DNA of 64,000 nucleotides from Magnetospirillum sp. 15-1 (GTDB lineage Bacteria; Pseudomonadota; Alphaproteobacteria; Rhodospirillales; Magnetospirillaceae), in assembly GCF_900184795.1 (NCBI RefSeq), contig NZ_FXXN01000020.1:122664-186663 (forward strand), in the 5' to 3' direction. Under the pieces are notes generated by a model, which was not told the DNA's origin, made no database searches, and worked only from the letters and a program-made list of their open reading frames with translations. Below, piece by piece: positions 28,867-40,011 of this stretch. The position numbers were made by a program, and so were the translations under genes. Each line of letters begins with the position of its first letter. The first letter of the stretch is position 1.

Positions 28867-31800
28867 TCAGTCCGGCTTCCTGGGCGGGGCCAGGGAGATT
28901 TCCACCTTGCCGGTGAAGGGACGGACGGACGGCTTCGGACGGGGCGGAGCCAGGGCGATGTCCTCGTCGGCCTCCATCTTGGCCATGGCCGCCTGAACGG
29001 CGGCGGCCACCTCGGCCAGTTCGGGATCGTCACCGGGATCGGAAGCCTCGCCCGCCTCGGCCAGCAGGGCGCGCATGTCGTCCTCGGAAAAGCCGGCGTC
29101 CACGCCGATCTCCGGCAACTGGTCGGCGGGAATCGGCTCTTCGCCGCTTTCCTCCAGCATGGCGGCGATCTCGTCGTCGCTCATGGCGGCGCCCAGACCG
29201 AACAGCGAGGGTGGCGGCTCGGCCGGGGCACAGGGAGCCGCCTGCTGCGACAGGGCGGCAAGATCGTCGTCGGAAAAGCCGGGGCCGGCCCCGATCTCCG
29301 GAAGTTCCCCGGCGGCAGCCGGAGCGGAAGAATCCCCCTCCTCCTCGCTCTCCGCCAGTAGGGCGGCGATGTCATCGTCGCTCATGGCGGTATGGAAGGA
29401 AAAATCGGGCTTGGCCGCCGAATCGTCGGCGGCCAGTTGGGCGTCGAACGCCTCCTCCTCCGTCGCCTCGGCCAGCAGCGCCGCCAGATCGTCGTCGGAC
29501 AAGATGGTGGACGTGAGATCGGCGGGAAGAGCGGAGGCCTCCTCCTGATCCTCGGGATCGCCCATGGCGAGGATAGCCGCCAAATCCTCGTCGGACAGAG
29601 TCCCCACCACTTCCTCGGCGGCGGGAGCCTCGGCGGAAGGAGCCTCGGGCTCGGGGACGGCGGCAGCCTCCTCGGGGCCGGCCTCGGCCAGCAGGGCGGC
29701 AAGATCGTCGTCGGACAGAATCGCAGAGCCAAGATCACCCGGCTCTGCCGGAGCGCAGGGGGCGAATTCCTCGTCGTCTCCCAGTTCCGCCACCTCGCCC
29801 ATGGCCAGGATGGCGGCCAAGTCGTCGTCGGACAGGGTACCTTCCAACACGGGTGGAGACGGAGCTTCTTCCTCCGGGCCGACCTCGGCCAACAGGGCGG
29901 CCATGTCATCGTCGGACAGCACGGTGGAGCCGAGATCAGGCGGTTCGGCGGGAGCGCAGGGCGCGAATTCCTCGTCGTCCCCCAGTTCCGCCACCTCGCC
30001 CATGGCCAGGATGGCGGCAAGGTCGTCGTCGGACAGCGCCCCCTCGGATACCGGGGGGGAAGAAATCTCCTCCCCGGCAGCCAGCGCTTCATCATCGAGA
30101 ACCGGCGGTTCCTCTTCGGACAAAGCCTCCTCGACGACCGGCTCCTCGGGTAGCGGCGCTTCATCATCGAGAACCGGCGGCTCCTCTTCGGACAAAGCCT
30201 CCTCGACGACCGGCTCCTCGAATACCGGCGCTTCGTCATCGAGAACCGGCGGCTCCTCTTCGGACAAAGCCTCCTCGACGACCGGCTCCTCGGGTGCCGG
30301 CGCTTCGTCATCGAGAACCGGCGGTTCCTCTTCGGGCAGAGGCTCCTCGACGACCGGCTCCTCGGATACCGGCGCTTCGTCATCGAGAACCGGCGGCTCC
30401 TCTTCGGAGAAAGCCTCCTCGGCGACCGGCTGTTCGAATACGGGCTCCTCGGGCGCCGGCTCGCCGACAGGCACCGGTTCCTCGGCAACGGGCTCCTCGG
30501 CGGGCGGCGGCTCCTCCTCGGCCGGGAAGGCGCGCATGACGTTCAACAGCTCGGTGGACAGCAGCGCCAGGGGGTTGGGTTCGGGCGGCGGCGCGGGCTC
30601 CTCTATCGCCTCGGGCAGGGCCTCCATGGGGACCCGGCGGCGCAGGTGATAGACCGTCTGCTTGCCGAAATCCTTGGCCAGCGACAATACGCCCACATAT
30701 TCGCAAGCGAAGCGCTCGACGAAGTCCTCGCCGCGGTTCTGGGCCTCGGAACGCATGGCGCTCTGCTCGGCGGTCAGCACGGCGACGAATTGCTGGGTGG
30801 CGTAGACGTGGCCGATCACCGTCACCGGCTCGAGCCTTGCGGCGCGGTTGATGTGGCTGCCGTAGAAATTCTGCCGGCCGCAGATGGGGTCGATGGCCTG
30901 AAACACCGGGCCGGCATGCAGGGAGATGCGCAGGGAGAGCGGATGGGGCAGCCGGTCGGCCAGTTCCTCGTCGGCCTTCAGCACCATCTCCTGCAGGGTC
31001 TGGGCGTATTCGGCCATGGGAGTGGCCTTGTCCATCACCGCGAAGATGGCGTCGCCCCAGGTGTTGATGGCCAGCGGCTGATGCTCCAGCCGGGCCATGC
31101 CCTCGGAAATGATGCGCAGGAAGTCGAGGAACACCGGCGTGTGTTCCTCCTTCAGCTTGGAATAGCCGGCGATGTCGCAGAACATCATGGAGCGGATGAC
31201 ACGCCCCTCGCCCTGTTCCTCGTCCTGGTCGCCGTCCAGGTCGGGCATCATGGGGATGGCGTCGCCGGCCAGGTCGGGATGCTGCTGCAGCAGGCCGTCC
31301 AGGTCGATGATGCGCAGGCGGGAGATATCCTCCCATTGGTCGATGAAGTCGGCGGCGCCGCCGGCCAGCGAGCCGGGCATCATGTCCCACACCGCCAGCA
31401 GATAGGGGGCGGTCCGCAGGAAGGTGGCCCGGAGCGTCGCCAGCCCGTGCAGGCACTGGTTGGCGAAGCGGTAGAGCATGCCGTGGCCGAGATAGCGTTC
31501 CTCGGTGGCGTAGGTCACCGTGTTGGCCAGCTTCAGCGCGTTCCTGAAGCGCATTTCCCAGCGCGAGCCGCCATAGCGCACGTTCTCGGCGATGAAGTCG
31601 TCGATGGCGTAGGGCATCACCACGTTCACCTCGGCGCCACGCTCCAGCATGGCCTCGATGAACAGCAGGTCCGAGCCGCAGGCGGCGGTGGAATAACCCA
31701 CCTGCGCCCCCAGCTCGTCCAGGGATTTGGCGATCTCGGCGCGGACGGCGCTTTCCAACTCGGGCGGGAAGTGGGGCCCCTCCCCCGGCCGGTCCAGGGC

Positions 31801-32679
31801 GTGGCCGGTGAACACCACCACGGTGGGCGGCTTGATGATGTCGAAGACGGCGGCGGGAACGGCCAGCCCGCCCTCCTGCAACAGGGCGAGTTGCTTGAGC
31901 GCCGCCACGGTGCTGCCGTAATGGATGCCTTCCAGTGTGCTGGCCCAGGCGAACGAGGCCAGGGCGTCCTGCACCTCGCCCAGCAGCAGATGGGCCTCGG
32001 CCACGGTGGCCAGCATCTGGTAGCGCTCTTCCGGCGAAAGCGTAAGGTCGGTCTCGGCGTGGGAAACCCGGTCGCGGACCCGCCGCGCCAGCTCGCGCGC
32101 TCCCTCGTGATCACCCAGCAGCCACGAGGTCACCGCCGCGTCGATGCCGTCGCGCGGCGCGTTGCTGATGTGGAAGGCCCGCAGGAACAGCTCGCGGCAA
32201 TGCTCGAGGTCGACGCGCGACCCCGAGGCCAGCCAGGCCTCGCGGAACACGCCGGCCAGGGCGGTGTAGGTCTCGGCGTCGGCGCTGGCCACCAGCTTCT
32301 TGCCGCGCACCAGCTCCAGCGCCTCGGCCAGTTCGGCCATGGAGGCCAGGGTATCCTGGTTGTCCGCCTGCTCCAGCCCCTCGACGGCGCGGCGCAGCGA
32401 ATTATGCAGGCGGTGGAACGGCCCCTCGTCGATCAGGATGACGTCGAGCACCGGCTGCAGCAGCTTGCGCGCCTCGTCCACCGCGCCGGTCTGCGACAGC
32501 GCCACCGCGCCGAAGATGGCCAGCTTGAAACTGTCGGGGTGCTGCCGAAGGCCTTCGCGCGCAGTATCGTGGGCCAGGAAGTTCTGGCCCTCTTCCAGCA
32601 ACTCGCGGGTAATCCGCTCCCACTCGGACAGGCTGCGGGGCGTATTTGCACCGGCACTGATCGGGGTCGAATCCGCCAA
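28867..32679 (-). CDS. Multidomain TPR / SLOG-like / class III nucleotide cyclase protein with long acidic repeat tail
   Basis: A 1270-residue cytoplasmic protein. Residues 1-270 are helical repeats (TPR or TRAFs-binding type). Residues 280-450 form a Rossmann-like SLOG-type domain: [13 protein letters not shown], then [20 protein letters not shown] and [12 protein letters not shown]. Residues 490-670 are a class III cyclase domain with metal Asp in [20 protein letters not shown] and [10 protein letters not shown]; the Lys usually before TxGD is Asn, so substrate choice may differ. Five 24-residue Glu/Pro repeats (about 745-865) and ten [12 protein letters not shown]-type motifs (about 880-1210) follow. 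Transcribed alone, convergent with the flavocytochrome gene. No function is known; a ligand-gated cyclase with a scaffolding tail is inferred. Confidence 0.85.
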   Translation of the reverse strand: MADSTPISAGANTPRSLSEWERITRELLEEGQNFLAHDTAREGLRQHPDSFKLAIFGAVALSQTGAVDEARKLLQPVLDVILIDEGPFHRLHNSLRRAVEGLEQADNQDTLASMAELAEALELVRGKKLVASADAETYTALAGVFREAWLASGSRVDLEHCRELFLRAFHISNAPRDGIDAAVTSWLLGDHEGARELARRVRDRVSHAETDLTLSPEERYQMLATVAEAHLLLGEVQDALASFAWASTLEGIHYGSTVAALKQLALLQEGGLAVPAAVFDIIKPPTVVVFTGHALDRPGEGPHFPPELESAVRAEIAKSLDELGAQVGYSTAACGSDLLFIEAMLERGAEVNVVMPYAIDDFIAENVRYGGSRWEMRFRNALKLANTVTYATEERYLGHGMLYRFANQCLHGLATLRATFLRTAPYLLAVWDMMPGSLAGGAADFIDQWEDISRLRIIDLDGLLQQHPDLAGDAIPMMPDLDGDQDEEQGEGRVIRSMMFCDIAGYSKLKEEHTPVFLDFLRIISEGMARLEHQPLAINTWGDAIFAVMDKATPMAEYAQTLQEMVLKADEELADRLPHPLSLRISLHAGPVFQAIDPICGRQNFYGSHINRAARLEPVTVIGHVYATQQFVAVLTAEQSAMRSEAQNRGEDFVERFACEYVGVLSLAKDFGKQTVYHLRRRVPMEALPEAIEEPAPPPEPNPLALLSTELLNVMRAFPAEEEPPPAEEPVAEEPVPVGEPAPEEPVFEQPVAEEAFSEEEPPVLDDEAPVSEEPVVEEPLPEEEPPVLDDEAPAPEEPVVEEALSEEEPPVLDDEAPVFEEPVVEEALSEEEPPVLDDEAPLPEEPVVEEALSEEEPPVLDDEALAAGEEISSPPVSEGALSDDDLAAILAMGEVAELGDDEEFAPCAPAEPPDLGSTVLSDDDMAALLAEVGPEEEAPSPPVLEGTLSDDDLAAILAMGEVAELGDDEEFAPCAPAEPGDLGSAILSDDDLAALLAEAGPEEAAAVPEPEAPSAEAPAAEEVVGTLSDEDLAAILAMGDPEDQEEASALPADLTSTILSDDDLAALLAEATEEEAFDAQLAADDSAAKPDFSFHTAMSDDDIAALLAESEEEGDSSAPAAAGELPEIGAGPGFSDDDLAALSQQAAPCAPAEPPPSLFGLGAAMSDDEIAAMLEESGEEPIPADQLPEIGVDAGFSEDDMRALLAEAGEASDPGDDPELAEVAAAVQAAMAKMEADEDIALAPPRPKPSVRPFTGKVEISLAPPRKPD
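29060..30040 (-). repeat. Ten degenerate coding repeats of an [12 protein letters not shown] motif
   Basis: In the tail of the cyclase protein ten copies are seen, including [12 protein letters not shown] (twice exact), [24 protein letters not shown] (twice), [48 protein letters not shown] and [12 protein letters not shown]. Longer blocks with [20 protein letters not shown] are duplicated. The motif resembles the N-terminal LSQxEIDALL motif of FliM. Confidence 0.85.
30086..30445 (-). repeat. Five tandem 72-bp repeats inside the cyclase gene
   Basis: A 72-bp unit starts at 30086, 30158, 30230, 30302 and 30374, spaced exactly 72 bases. It encodes [20 protein letters not shown]-type peptides. 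Near identity at DNA level indicates recent expansion by slippage or recombination. Confidence 0.9.
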
Positions 32680-32928
32680 GATGGGCGAGCCTTTCCAATG
32701 GGTCTGAATACCTGTGTACCATGAGCCGGCCCGCCCCGGAAGGTCCGCCGGGGCGATGGAGCGGAACAGCCCGGCTCCATGGTAGGAGGCAAAGGTTATT
32801 TTCTAATTAAATCAATCCGCTAAATCAACCATTGAGCCGATGTATCGTTCGTTGACGGAGACAATCGACGGGACTACCCTGATAGGGAATTCTCTCCTTT
32901 GGCTCTTGGATCCAGGTGTGCTGTCGCC
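32680..32928. other. Divergent intergenic region between cyclase and SET-domain genes
   Basis: About 250 bp with an AT-rich core (TTATTTTCTAATTAAATCAATC) near 32798-32819 that probably holds promoters. No clear operator or terminator is seen. Confidence 0.4.
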
Positions 32929-33432
32929 ATGACCGAGATCTATCCCCGCGAGCTGATCGTCGACGAGTCGCTGCCCAATTCCGACCAGTTCGCCGTGACC
33001 TCGGTGGACGGCAGGGTCGGCAGGGGAATCAGGGCCAATATCCGGTTCGGGCGCGGCACGCGGGTCGCCAGATTCGCCGGCGTCCTGTCCAACACCGTCT
33101 TCCAGCACAGTCTGCAGATTTCGCCCGCCACCCACCTCCACGACCCCTATTTCGTCGGATTGCTGTCCCATTCCTGCGCCCCCAATTGCGTGCTGGACAT
33201 GCAGCGCCTGGAGATTCTCGCCCTGCTGGACATCGAGCCGGGCGAATTGCTGACCATCGACTACGCGGTGACCGAGGACACCTTGTACCGGCAGTTCCCC
33301 TGCAATTGCGGCTCGTCGGGCTGTCGCCGCTGGATCACCGGGCGGCGCGAGGCGGTCAACGAGGCGGGCAAGGCCTATCTCGCCGGGCTGGACGCCAAGA
33401 AGGTCCGCTCCATGCGCGGGAGCAGGCGGTGA
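32929..33432 (+). CDS. SET-domain protein, putative protein-lysine methyltransferase
   Basis: A 167-residue minimal SET domain. GRGIRANIRFGRGTRVARF is the N-terminal SET block, SHSCAPNCVLD the pseudoknot motif (normally NHSCxPN), LLTIDYAVTED the catalytic Tyr-containing motif, and CNCGSSGCRRWITG a post-SET zinc motif (CXCX4C). All substrate and cofactor elements look present. Start 32929 is the first ATG in the family-like region; a TTG at 32899 is possible and no strong ribosome site is seen. Its stop overlaps the start of a decarboxylase gene by four bases (GTGA), so the two are translated together. The substrate is unknown. Confidence 0.85.
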   Translation: MTEIYPRELIVDESLPNSDQFAVTSVDGRVGRGIRANIRFGRGTRVARFAGVLSNTVFQHSLQISPATHLHDPYFVGLLSHSCAPNCVLDMQRLEILALLDIEPGELLTIDYAVTEDTLYRQFPCNCGSSGCRRWITGRREAVNEAGKAYLAGLDAKKVRSMRGSRR

Positions 33433-34592
33433 CCGATCAATACCCCTCGGTCGCCGACTTCATCCAGGCCGAGCACCCGGAGGTTCCCGTCCATCTGCTG
33501 CGGCCCCGCCGTCTGGAAGCCATGGCGCGGGAATTCGCGGCCGGCTTTCCCGGCGACACCCTCTACGCCGTCAAGTGCAACGCCCACCCCCTGGTGCTGT
33601 GGACCATGCGCCGGGCCGGCATCCGCCATTTCGACGTGGCCTCGCCCATGGAGATCAGCCGGGTGGTCGAATGCGTTCCCGACGCGGAGATGTTCTATCA
33701 CCACCCGGCCAAGACGCCGGGGCAGATCCGGCTGGCCTGGGAATGCGGCGTACGCTTCTTCGCCGTGGATTGCGTCGCCGAGTTGGAAAAGGTGGCGGGG
33801 CTGACCGACAGCGCCATGCGGCCGGTGGTGCGTCTGGCCATTCCCAAGGGATCGGGCGCCGTCTACGACCTGTCCACCAAGTTCGGGGCGGTGGCCGAGG
33901 TGTTCGAGGCGGTGCTGCGCCGGGCAGAGGAGATGGGGCTGGCGCCCGCCGTGACCTTCCACGTGGGCTCGCAATGCCTGGACCCGCAGGCCTTCCGCCT
34001 GGGCATGGAGATGGCCTGCGCCGCCATCGACCGGACCGGCATCGCCGTCGACTGGATGGATATCGGCGGCGGCTTCCCCGCCTATTACCGCCTGACCCAG
34101 GCGCCGCCGCTGGCCGCCTATTTCCAAGTGATCGCGCAAGCCCACCGGGAGTTGACCGCGCCGCGTGGCATCCGCCTGGCGTGCGAACCCGGCCGCGCCC
34201 TGATGGCCGAGGGCGGCTCGCTGCTGGTCCGGGTCAATCTCAGGAAGCCGGAGTCCCTCTATCTCAACGACGGCATCTTCGGCGGCCTGACCGAGACCTA
34301 TTGGGGCAAGGAGCAGTTGTCCCTGCCCTTCCGCCTGCTGGATTCCCACGGGCGCCTGAAGAGCGGTCCGGCCGGGAACTTCACCGCCTTCGGCCCCACC
34401 TGCGACGGCAACGACAAGCTGCCCTGGCCGCTGGACCTGCCCGACGACGTGGCCGAGGGCGATTACATCGAGTTCAACCTGATCGGCGCCTATGGCCGCG
34501 AAATGGCGGCCCGCTACAACGGGATGCATTCCGACCACGTGGCGGTGATCGACGCCGATTTCGCCGGGCATCAGGGTCTGGAAACGTTTTAG
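33429..34592 (+). CDS. Ornithine/diaminopimelate-type PLP decarboxylase (fold III)
   Basis: A 387-residue group IV decarboxylase, the size of eukaryotic-like ornithine decarboxylases. The PLP Lys is in YAVKCNAHPLV near residue 46, the glycine loop in WMDIGGGFPAYY, the phosphate-binding ACEPGRALMAEGG, and the active-site Cys in FGPTCDGNDKL. It would make putrescine from ornithine or cadaverine from lysine. It starts with GTG at 33429, overlapping the SET gene stop by four bases. The coupling is unusual: a methyltransferase of lysine side chains with an amino-acid decarboxylase. Confidence 0.9.
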   Translation: MTDQYPSVADFIQAEHPEVPVHLLRPRRLEAMAREFAAGFPGDTLYAVKCNAHPLVLWTMRRAGIRHFDVASPMEISRVVECVPDAEMFYHHPAKTPGQIRLAWECGVRFFAVDCVAELEKVAGLTDSAMRPVVRLAIPKGSGAVYDLSTKFGAVAEVFEAVLRRAEEMGLAPAVTFHVGSQCLDPQAFRLGMEMACAAIDRTGIAVDWMDIGGGFPAYYRLTQAPPLAAYFQVIAQAHRELTAPRGIRLACEPGRALMAEGGSLLVRVNLRKPESLYLNDGIFGGLTETYWGKEQLSLPFRLLDSHGRLKSGPAGNFTAFGPTCDGNDKLPWPLDLPDDVAEGDYIEFNLIGAYGREMAARYNGMHSDHVAVIDADFAGHQGLETF

Positions 34593-34663
34593 ACGGGTGG
34601 ACTCCCTTCCCAACCGCTTGTATCGTTCCCTCAGTTGTTTTTCATATGTGAGGAGATGGGATT

Positions 34664-34876
34664 ATGACCAAGATTATTCTCGCCATGGGCGCCGTTCTGC
34701 TGCTGGCCGGCTGTGGCGCCGGCCGCTGGGAGCCCTTCGGCGGCATCACCGATCCGGTGTGCATGCCCGACGGCTCGGTGTCGTTCTATCAGCAGGCCGA
34801 CGACAAGGGCAACCTGGGCACCCCGCGCGCCACCAAGGAAAACTGCCCCTGGAACAAGCCGGCCGCCGCCAAGTAA
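34664..34876 (+). CDS. Small putative lipoprotein
   Basis: A 70-residue exported protein. MTKIILAMGAVLLLAGC is a signal peptide with lipobox LAGC, giving a mature lipoprotein of about 54 residues with two more cysteines (VCMPD and ENCPW) that could form a disulfide. A ribosome site (GAGGAG) precedes the start, and a strong terminator follows. I do not recognise a family. Confidence 0.75.
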   Translation: MTKIILAMGAVLLLAGCGAGRWEPFGGITDPVCMPDGSVSFYQQADDKGNLGTPRATKENCPWNKPAAAK

Positions 34877-34898
34877 GGTCGCCGACGCGTTCACATGG

Positions 34899-34927
34899 AA
34901 AGGGCCCCATCCGGGGCCCTTTCTTAT
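34899..34927 (+). terminator. Rho-independent terminator after the lipoprotein gene
   Basis: A perfect 8-bp stem AGGGCCCC/GGGGCCCT (34901-34908 with 34913-34920) with loop ATCC, extended by AA/TT pairs and followed by TTCTTATT. Confidence 0.9.
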
Positions 34928-34962
34928 TGGCTGGCCTTCCACCCCCGACGGGGCGGCGGGCA

Positions 34963-35400
34963 TCACGCCTCGGGCGGAACCGGCCGCTTCTTGCCCTTGT
35001 CGTCCACCGCCACATAGGTGAAGACGGCACTGGTCACCTTGACCAGGGAATCGCTGCCGCCGTGGCGGCGCACCCAGGCCTCGACCCGCACCGACAGGGA
35101 GGTCCGGCCCACCCGGATGATCTCGGTGTAGCAGCTGACCTCGTCGCCGACATAGACCGGCTGGTGGAATTCCATGCCCTCCACCGCCACGGTGGGGGTA
35201 TGGCCCCGCGCCCGGCGATAGGAGTGGGTGCCGCCGGCCAGGTCCATCTGGCTCATCAGCCAGCCGCCGAACACATGGCCGAACGGATTGGTGTCGGCGG
35301 GCATGGCGATGGCCCGCGTGGACAGGCGGCCACGCGGCGCGCCACTGATTTCAATGCTTTCGGGCCTGGAGGGGCTTTCGGGCCTGGGGCTCTGGCTCAT
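34963..35400 (-). CDS. Acyl-CoA thioesterase, hotdog fold (YciA/BFIT type)
   Basis: A 145-residue hotdog thioesterase hydrolysing acyl-CoAs. PADTNPFGHVFGGWLMSQMD contains the Asn/Asp-region active-site segment of the YciA family, and FHQPVYVGDEVSCYTE the central strands. An N-terminal Ser/Pro-rich extension of about 25 residues precedes the domain. The start at 35400 is the only ATG near the domain. It is divergent from parE. Confidence 0.88.
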   Translation of the reverse strand: MSQSPRPESPSRPESIEISGAPRGRLSTRAIAMPADTNPFGHVFGGWLMSQMDLAGGTHSYRRARGHTPTVAVEGMEFHQPVYVGDEVSCYTEIIRVGRTSLSVRVEAWVRRHGGSDSLVKVTSAVFTYVAVDDKGKKRPVPPEA

Positions 35401-35493
35401 GGGGATTCCTGATCTTACAATATCTTGTGGTTAACTCTGATGACGCTACAGCATGCGCTTGCGCATCGGACACGCATTTCTATAATGCCAGCC

Positions 35494-37485
<1,992 letters not shown>

Positions 37486-37490
37486 GCCGA

Positions 37491-37535
37491 TGTAGGTTTG
37501 GCCATAAGGTGAGAAATTTGGCCATAAGATGAGAA
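37491..37535 (+). repeat. Left end of the mobile element: two end repeats
   Basis: Repeat 1 is 37491-37515 (TGTAGGTTTGGCCATAAGGT, then GAGAA). Repeat 2 is 37517-37535 with the same TTTGGCCATAAG core and one change. Direct orientation. Confidence 0.9.
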
Positions 37536-37685
37536 TGGCCGAATGGCCTTGTGCGGATCAGATTCTCTTGCGATCGCCCCCCTTGCCAGCCCCACTATCG
37601 GCCTCCCTGTCGTGATTGATTCCCGGAGACCGCCGCGTTCGGCAGCGCCGAGTTTGCATCGGATATTTGGGCGCGGCTGGCGGCG

Positions 37686-37721
37686 ATGATCGTCTCTGAC
37701 AACGGCACCGAGCTGACCTCC
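37686..37721 (+). pseudogene. Scrap of an IS3-type transposase catalytic motif
   Basis: The frame reads MIVSDNGTELTS, matching the SDNGTEFTS core around the second catalytic Asp of IS3-family OrfB transposases. It then runs into unrelated sequence, and similarity upstream is not evident, so it is at most a remnant. A chance match is possible. Confidence 0.35.
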
Positions 37722-38156
37722 ACGGAGTCCGTTGATATGTTCATCGGCTCCATCGGGAAAAGCGCCCTGACCACTATCATCGATCCCCTACGGCCTACAT
37801 CTCCTTGATGATGTTTGATAAAATCAAGATATGGCAAGTGTGATCGGCGATCTGATCAGCGAAGTACATCATCGCGACGAGCCAATTCTCGACGAAGGAT
37901 TACATCTGCGCGATGGGGCCAAGGCCCTGGTCTGCTTCGTCCAGCCTGTCGGATCGTCCAGCAACATTGGCTCGGCGACCGAGATGATGCAGGCGACGAC
38001 TTACCTCACTGCCGCCGCAAATATGGGAAGCCGAGGGGAGAAACGATGGCTGGATCGACGAAATGGCCCGTTTCAAGGTAGGATGAATGCTCCGCGCGTC
38101 CTGGACGGGCAACCGTCAGGTCGGTTCCATAAGCCTTAATGAGCCGTCGTGAGAAA
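37722..38156. other. Non-coding or degraded stretch inside the element
   Basis: No recognisable gene. A frame of about 102 codons (37831-38139) is open on the plus strand but matches no family I know, and it overlaps others of similar size. Promoters for the cargo genes are probably here. Confidence 0.4.
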
Positions 38157-39599
38157 ATGCCGCCGAAAACGACCCTTAACGCCGAGAATCTGCAATCGCT
38201 GGGTACCCCGCGTCTGGCCGAGCTACTGATGGAGATCAGCCGGGGTGACGCGGTGGCGCAACGCCGTCTGCGGATGGAACTGGCCGGAGCCGCCAGCCCA
38301 GGGGAACTGTCCAAGGAAATCGGCAAGCGCCTAGCGTCGATCGCTCGTTCTCGGTCCTTCATCGACTGGCGCGGTGTCCGGGCGATGGCCGATGATCTCG
38401 AGACCCAACGCCAGGCCATCACCGGCAAGGTAGCGGCCTCCGATCCTGCGCGGGCTCTTGACCTTCTCTGGCGCTTCATGGCGCTGGCCACGTCGATCTT
38501 CGAGCGCAGCGACGACAGCAGCGGCACCATCATCGGCATTTTCCGCGAGGCGTGCGGAAACATCGGCGAGGTCGCCCTCCGGGCCAAGGCCGATCCGATC
38601 ACTCTTGCCGATCGGGTGTACGAGGCGCTGACCGTGAATGACTATAGCCAGTATGACGGCCTGATCGCCGTTACGGCCCAGGCGCTCGGGCCGCGTGGGC
38701 TGGAGCACCTGAAGCGGCGCATGGTCGAACTGTCCCAGCGTCCGGTGGCCAGACCCGCCGACAAGGACCGGGTGAAGATCGGCTGGTCATCCTCCGGACC
38801 GGTCTACCAGGACGAAATGGCGGAACGCTCCCGGCTGAGCACCGTCCGCATGGCCCTGAGCGACATCGCCGACGCCCAGGGAGATGTGGATGCCTATATG
38901 GGCCAGTACGACGAAAAGACCCGGAAGGTTCCTAAGATCGCCGCCGAGATTGGCCGGCGGTTTCTGGCCGCCGGACGGGCCGAGGAGGCGCTGGCGATCA
39001 TCGATGCCGCCGAACATCGAAAATCCGCCGGCTGGGATTGGCCTGATTTCGACTGGGAGGAAGCGCGAATCGATGCCCTGGAAGCCCTCGGTCGGACAGA
39101 TGAGGCGCAGCAGGTCCGCTGGGGCTGCTTCGAGCGCTCGCTGTCATCCACGCATCTCCGGGCCTTTTTGAATAAGCTTCCCGACTTCGACGACTTTGAG
39201 GCCGAGGAGCACGCCCTGATCCATGCGGAGGGATTCCGCAGCCCGATGGATGCCCTGTGGTTCCTGGTGACCTGGCCGGCCCTGGACCGGGCGGCACAAT
39301 TGGTGATCAGGCACTCCGAGAGGCTCGACGGCGACAATTACGAGTTGCTGACCCGTGCCGGGGAGGCCTTGTCATCCAAGCATCCGCTTGCCGCCACGCT
39401 GGTACTGCGGGCAATGATCGATTTCTGCCTCAGCAACAGCCGCTCATCCCGCTACAAGCACGCCGCCCGCCACCTGCTGGAATGCTCCAGCCTGGCGAAG
39501 GATGTCGGCGATTTTGGGAGCTTCGAGCCCCACGATGCCTATGAAGCCCGGCTGAAGCGGGAACATGGGCGCAAGGCTTCTTTCTGGAGCCTGATGTAG
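38157..39599 (+). CDS. DUF6880 family protein
   Basis: A 480-residue soluble helical protein. The N-terminus MPPKTTLNAENLQSLG followed by RLAELLMEIS and GDAVAQRRLRMELAG matches the DUF6880 family as I recall it. The middle and C-terminus look like TPR-type helical pairs (EIGRRFLAAGRAEEALAIID). No catalytic motif is evident. The start at 38157 was chosen to match the family N-terminus; 38139 adds six residues. It occupies most of the mobile element and lies 76 bp before the MNT gene on the same strand. A role with the toxin-antitoxin pair is suggested only by location. Confidence 0.7.
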   Translation: MPPKTTLNAENLQSLGTPRLAELLMEISRGDAVAQRRLRMELAGAASPGELSKEIGKRLASIARSRSFIDWRGVRAMADDLETQRQAITGKVAASDPARALDLLWRFMALATSIFERSDDSSGTIIGIFREACGNIGEVALRAKADPITLADRVYEALTVNDYSQYDGLIAVTAQALGPRGLEHLKRRMVELSQRPVARPADKDRVKIGWSSSGPVYQDEMAERSRLSTVRMALSDIADAQGDVDAYMGQYDEKTRKVPKIAAEIGRRFLAAGRAEEALAIIDAAEHRKSAGWDWPDFDWEEARIDALEALGRTDEAQQVRWGCFERSLSSTHLRAFLNKLPDFDDFEAEEHALIHAEGFRSPMDALWFLVTWPALDRAAQLVIRHSERLDGDNYELLTRAGEALSSKHPLAATLVLRAMIDFCLSNSRSSRYKHAARHLLECSSLAKDVGDFGSFEPHDAYEARLKREHGRKASFWSLM

Positions 39600-39675
39600 T
39601 AGGTTCCTGCCTGCTACGACCAGCACATTGCCGAAAGGCCGTTCCCGCTCATATAATCGCGGGAAGGAGAGAGGC

Positions 39676-40011
39676 ATGACCGCCAACATCGGCATCTTCG
39701 GTTCGGAACAGGAAGCTCTTGACGGATTGGTCGAGAGGCTTGTGGCCGCCCATTCTCCAACATCCGTATGGCTTTTCGGCAGTCGCGCTCGTGGAGACGC
39801 GGAGCCGGACAGCGATTTCGACCTGCTTGTCGTCGTCGATGATGCCAAACTGGCGAAGGATCCCTACCGCATCAAGAAGCCGGTCCTCGGGCTCGGCGTC
39901 TCTTGCGATGTGTTTCCTTGCTCGGCCGGCGGCTTTGACGAGGCCGCGAACATGGTCGGCACGCTCTGCAACATCGTCAAGCACGAAGGCCGACGCCTTT
40001 ATGCCAGATAG
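39676..40011 (+). CDS. MNT-type minimal nucleotidyltransferase (antitoxin partner of HEPN)
   Basis: A 111-residue DNA-polymerase-beta-like nucleotidyltransferase. The active site is complete: LFGSRARGDAEPDSDFDLLV holds GSx10DxD. In HEPN/MNT modules the MNT protein neutralises the HEPN RNase, in studied cases by adenylylating it. The start at 39676 follows GGAGAGAGG; an in-frame start at 39628 is weaker. Its end overlaps the HEPN gene by 11 bases, so the pair is translated together. Confidence 0.88.
   Translation: MTANIGIFGSEQEALDGLVERLVAAHSPTSVWLFGSRARGDAEPDSDFDLLVVVDDAKLAKDPYRIKKPVLGLGVSCDVFPCSAGGFDEAANMVGTLCNIVKHEGRRLYAR

Noticed and set aside
30086-30445. Regular direct repeats considered as a CRISPR array
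   Set aside because: Units are contiguous 72-bp coding repeats without unique spacers, in frame within a protein gene.
30646-32724. 692-codon plus-strand frame opposite the cyclase gene
   Set aside because: High GC leaves the antisense frame open; domain motifs are on the minus strand only.
37831-38139. 102-codon frame inside the mobile element
   Set aside because: No recognisable family, no convincing ribosome site and overlapping frames of similar size; kept only as unexplained sequence.
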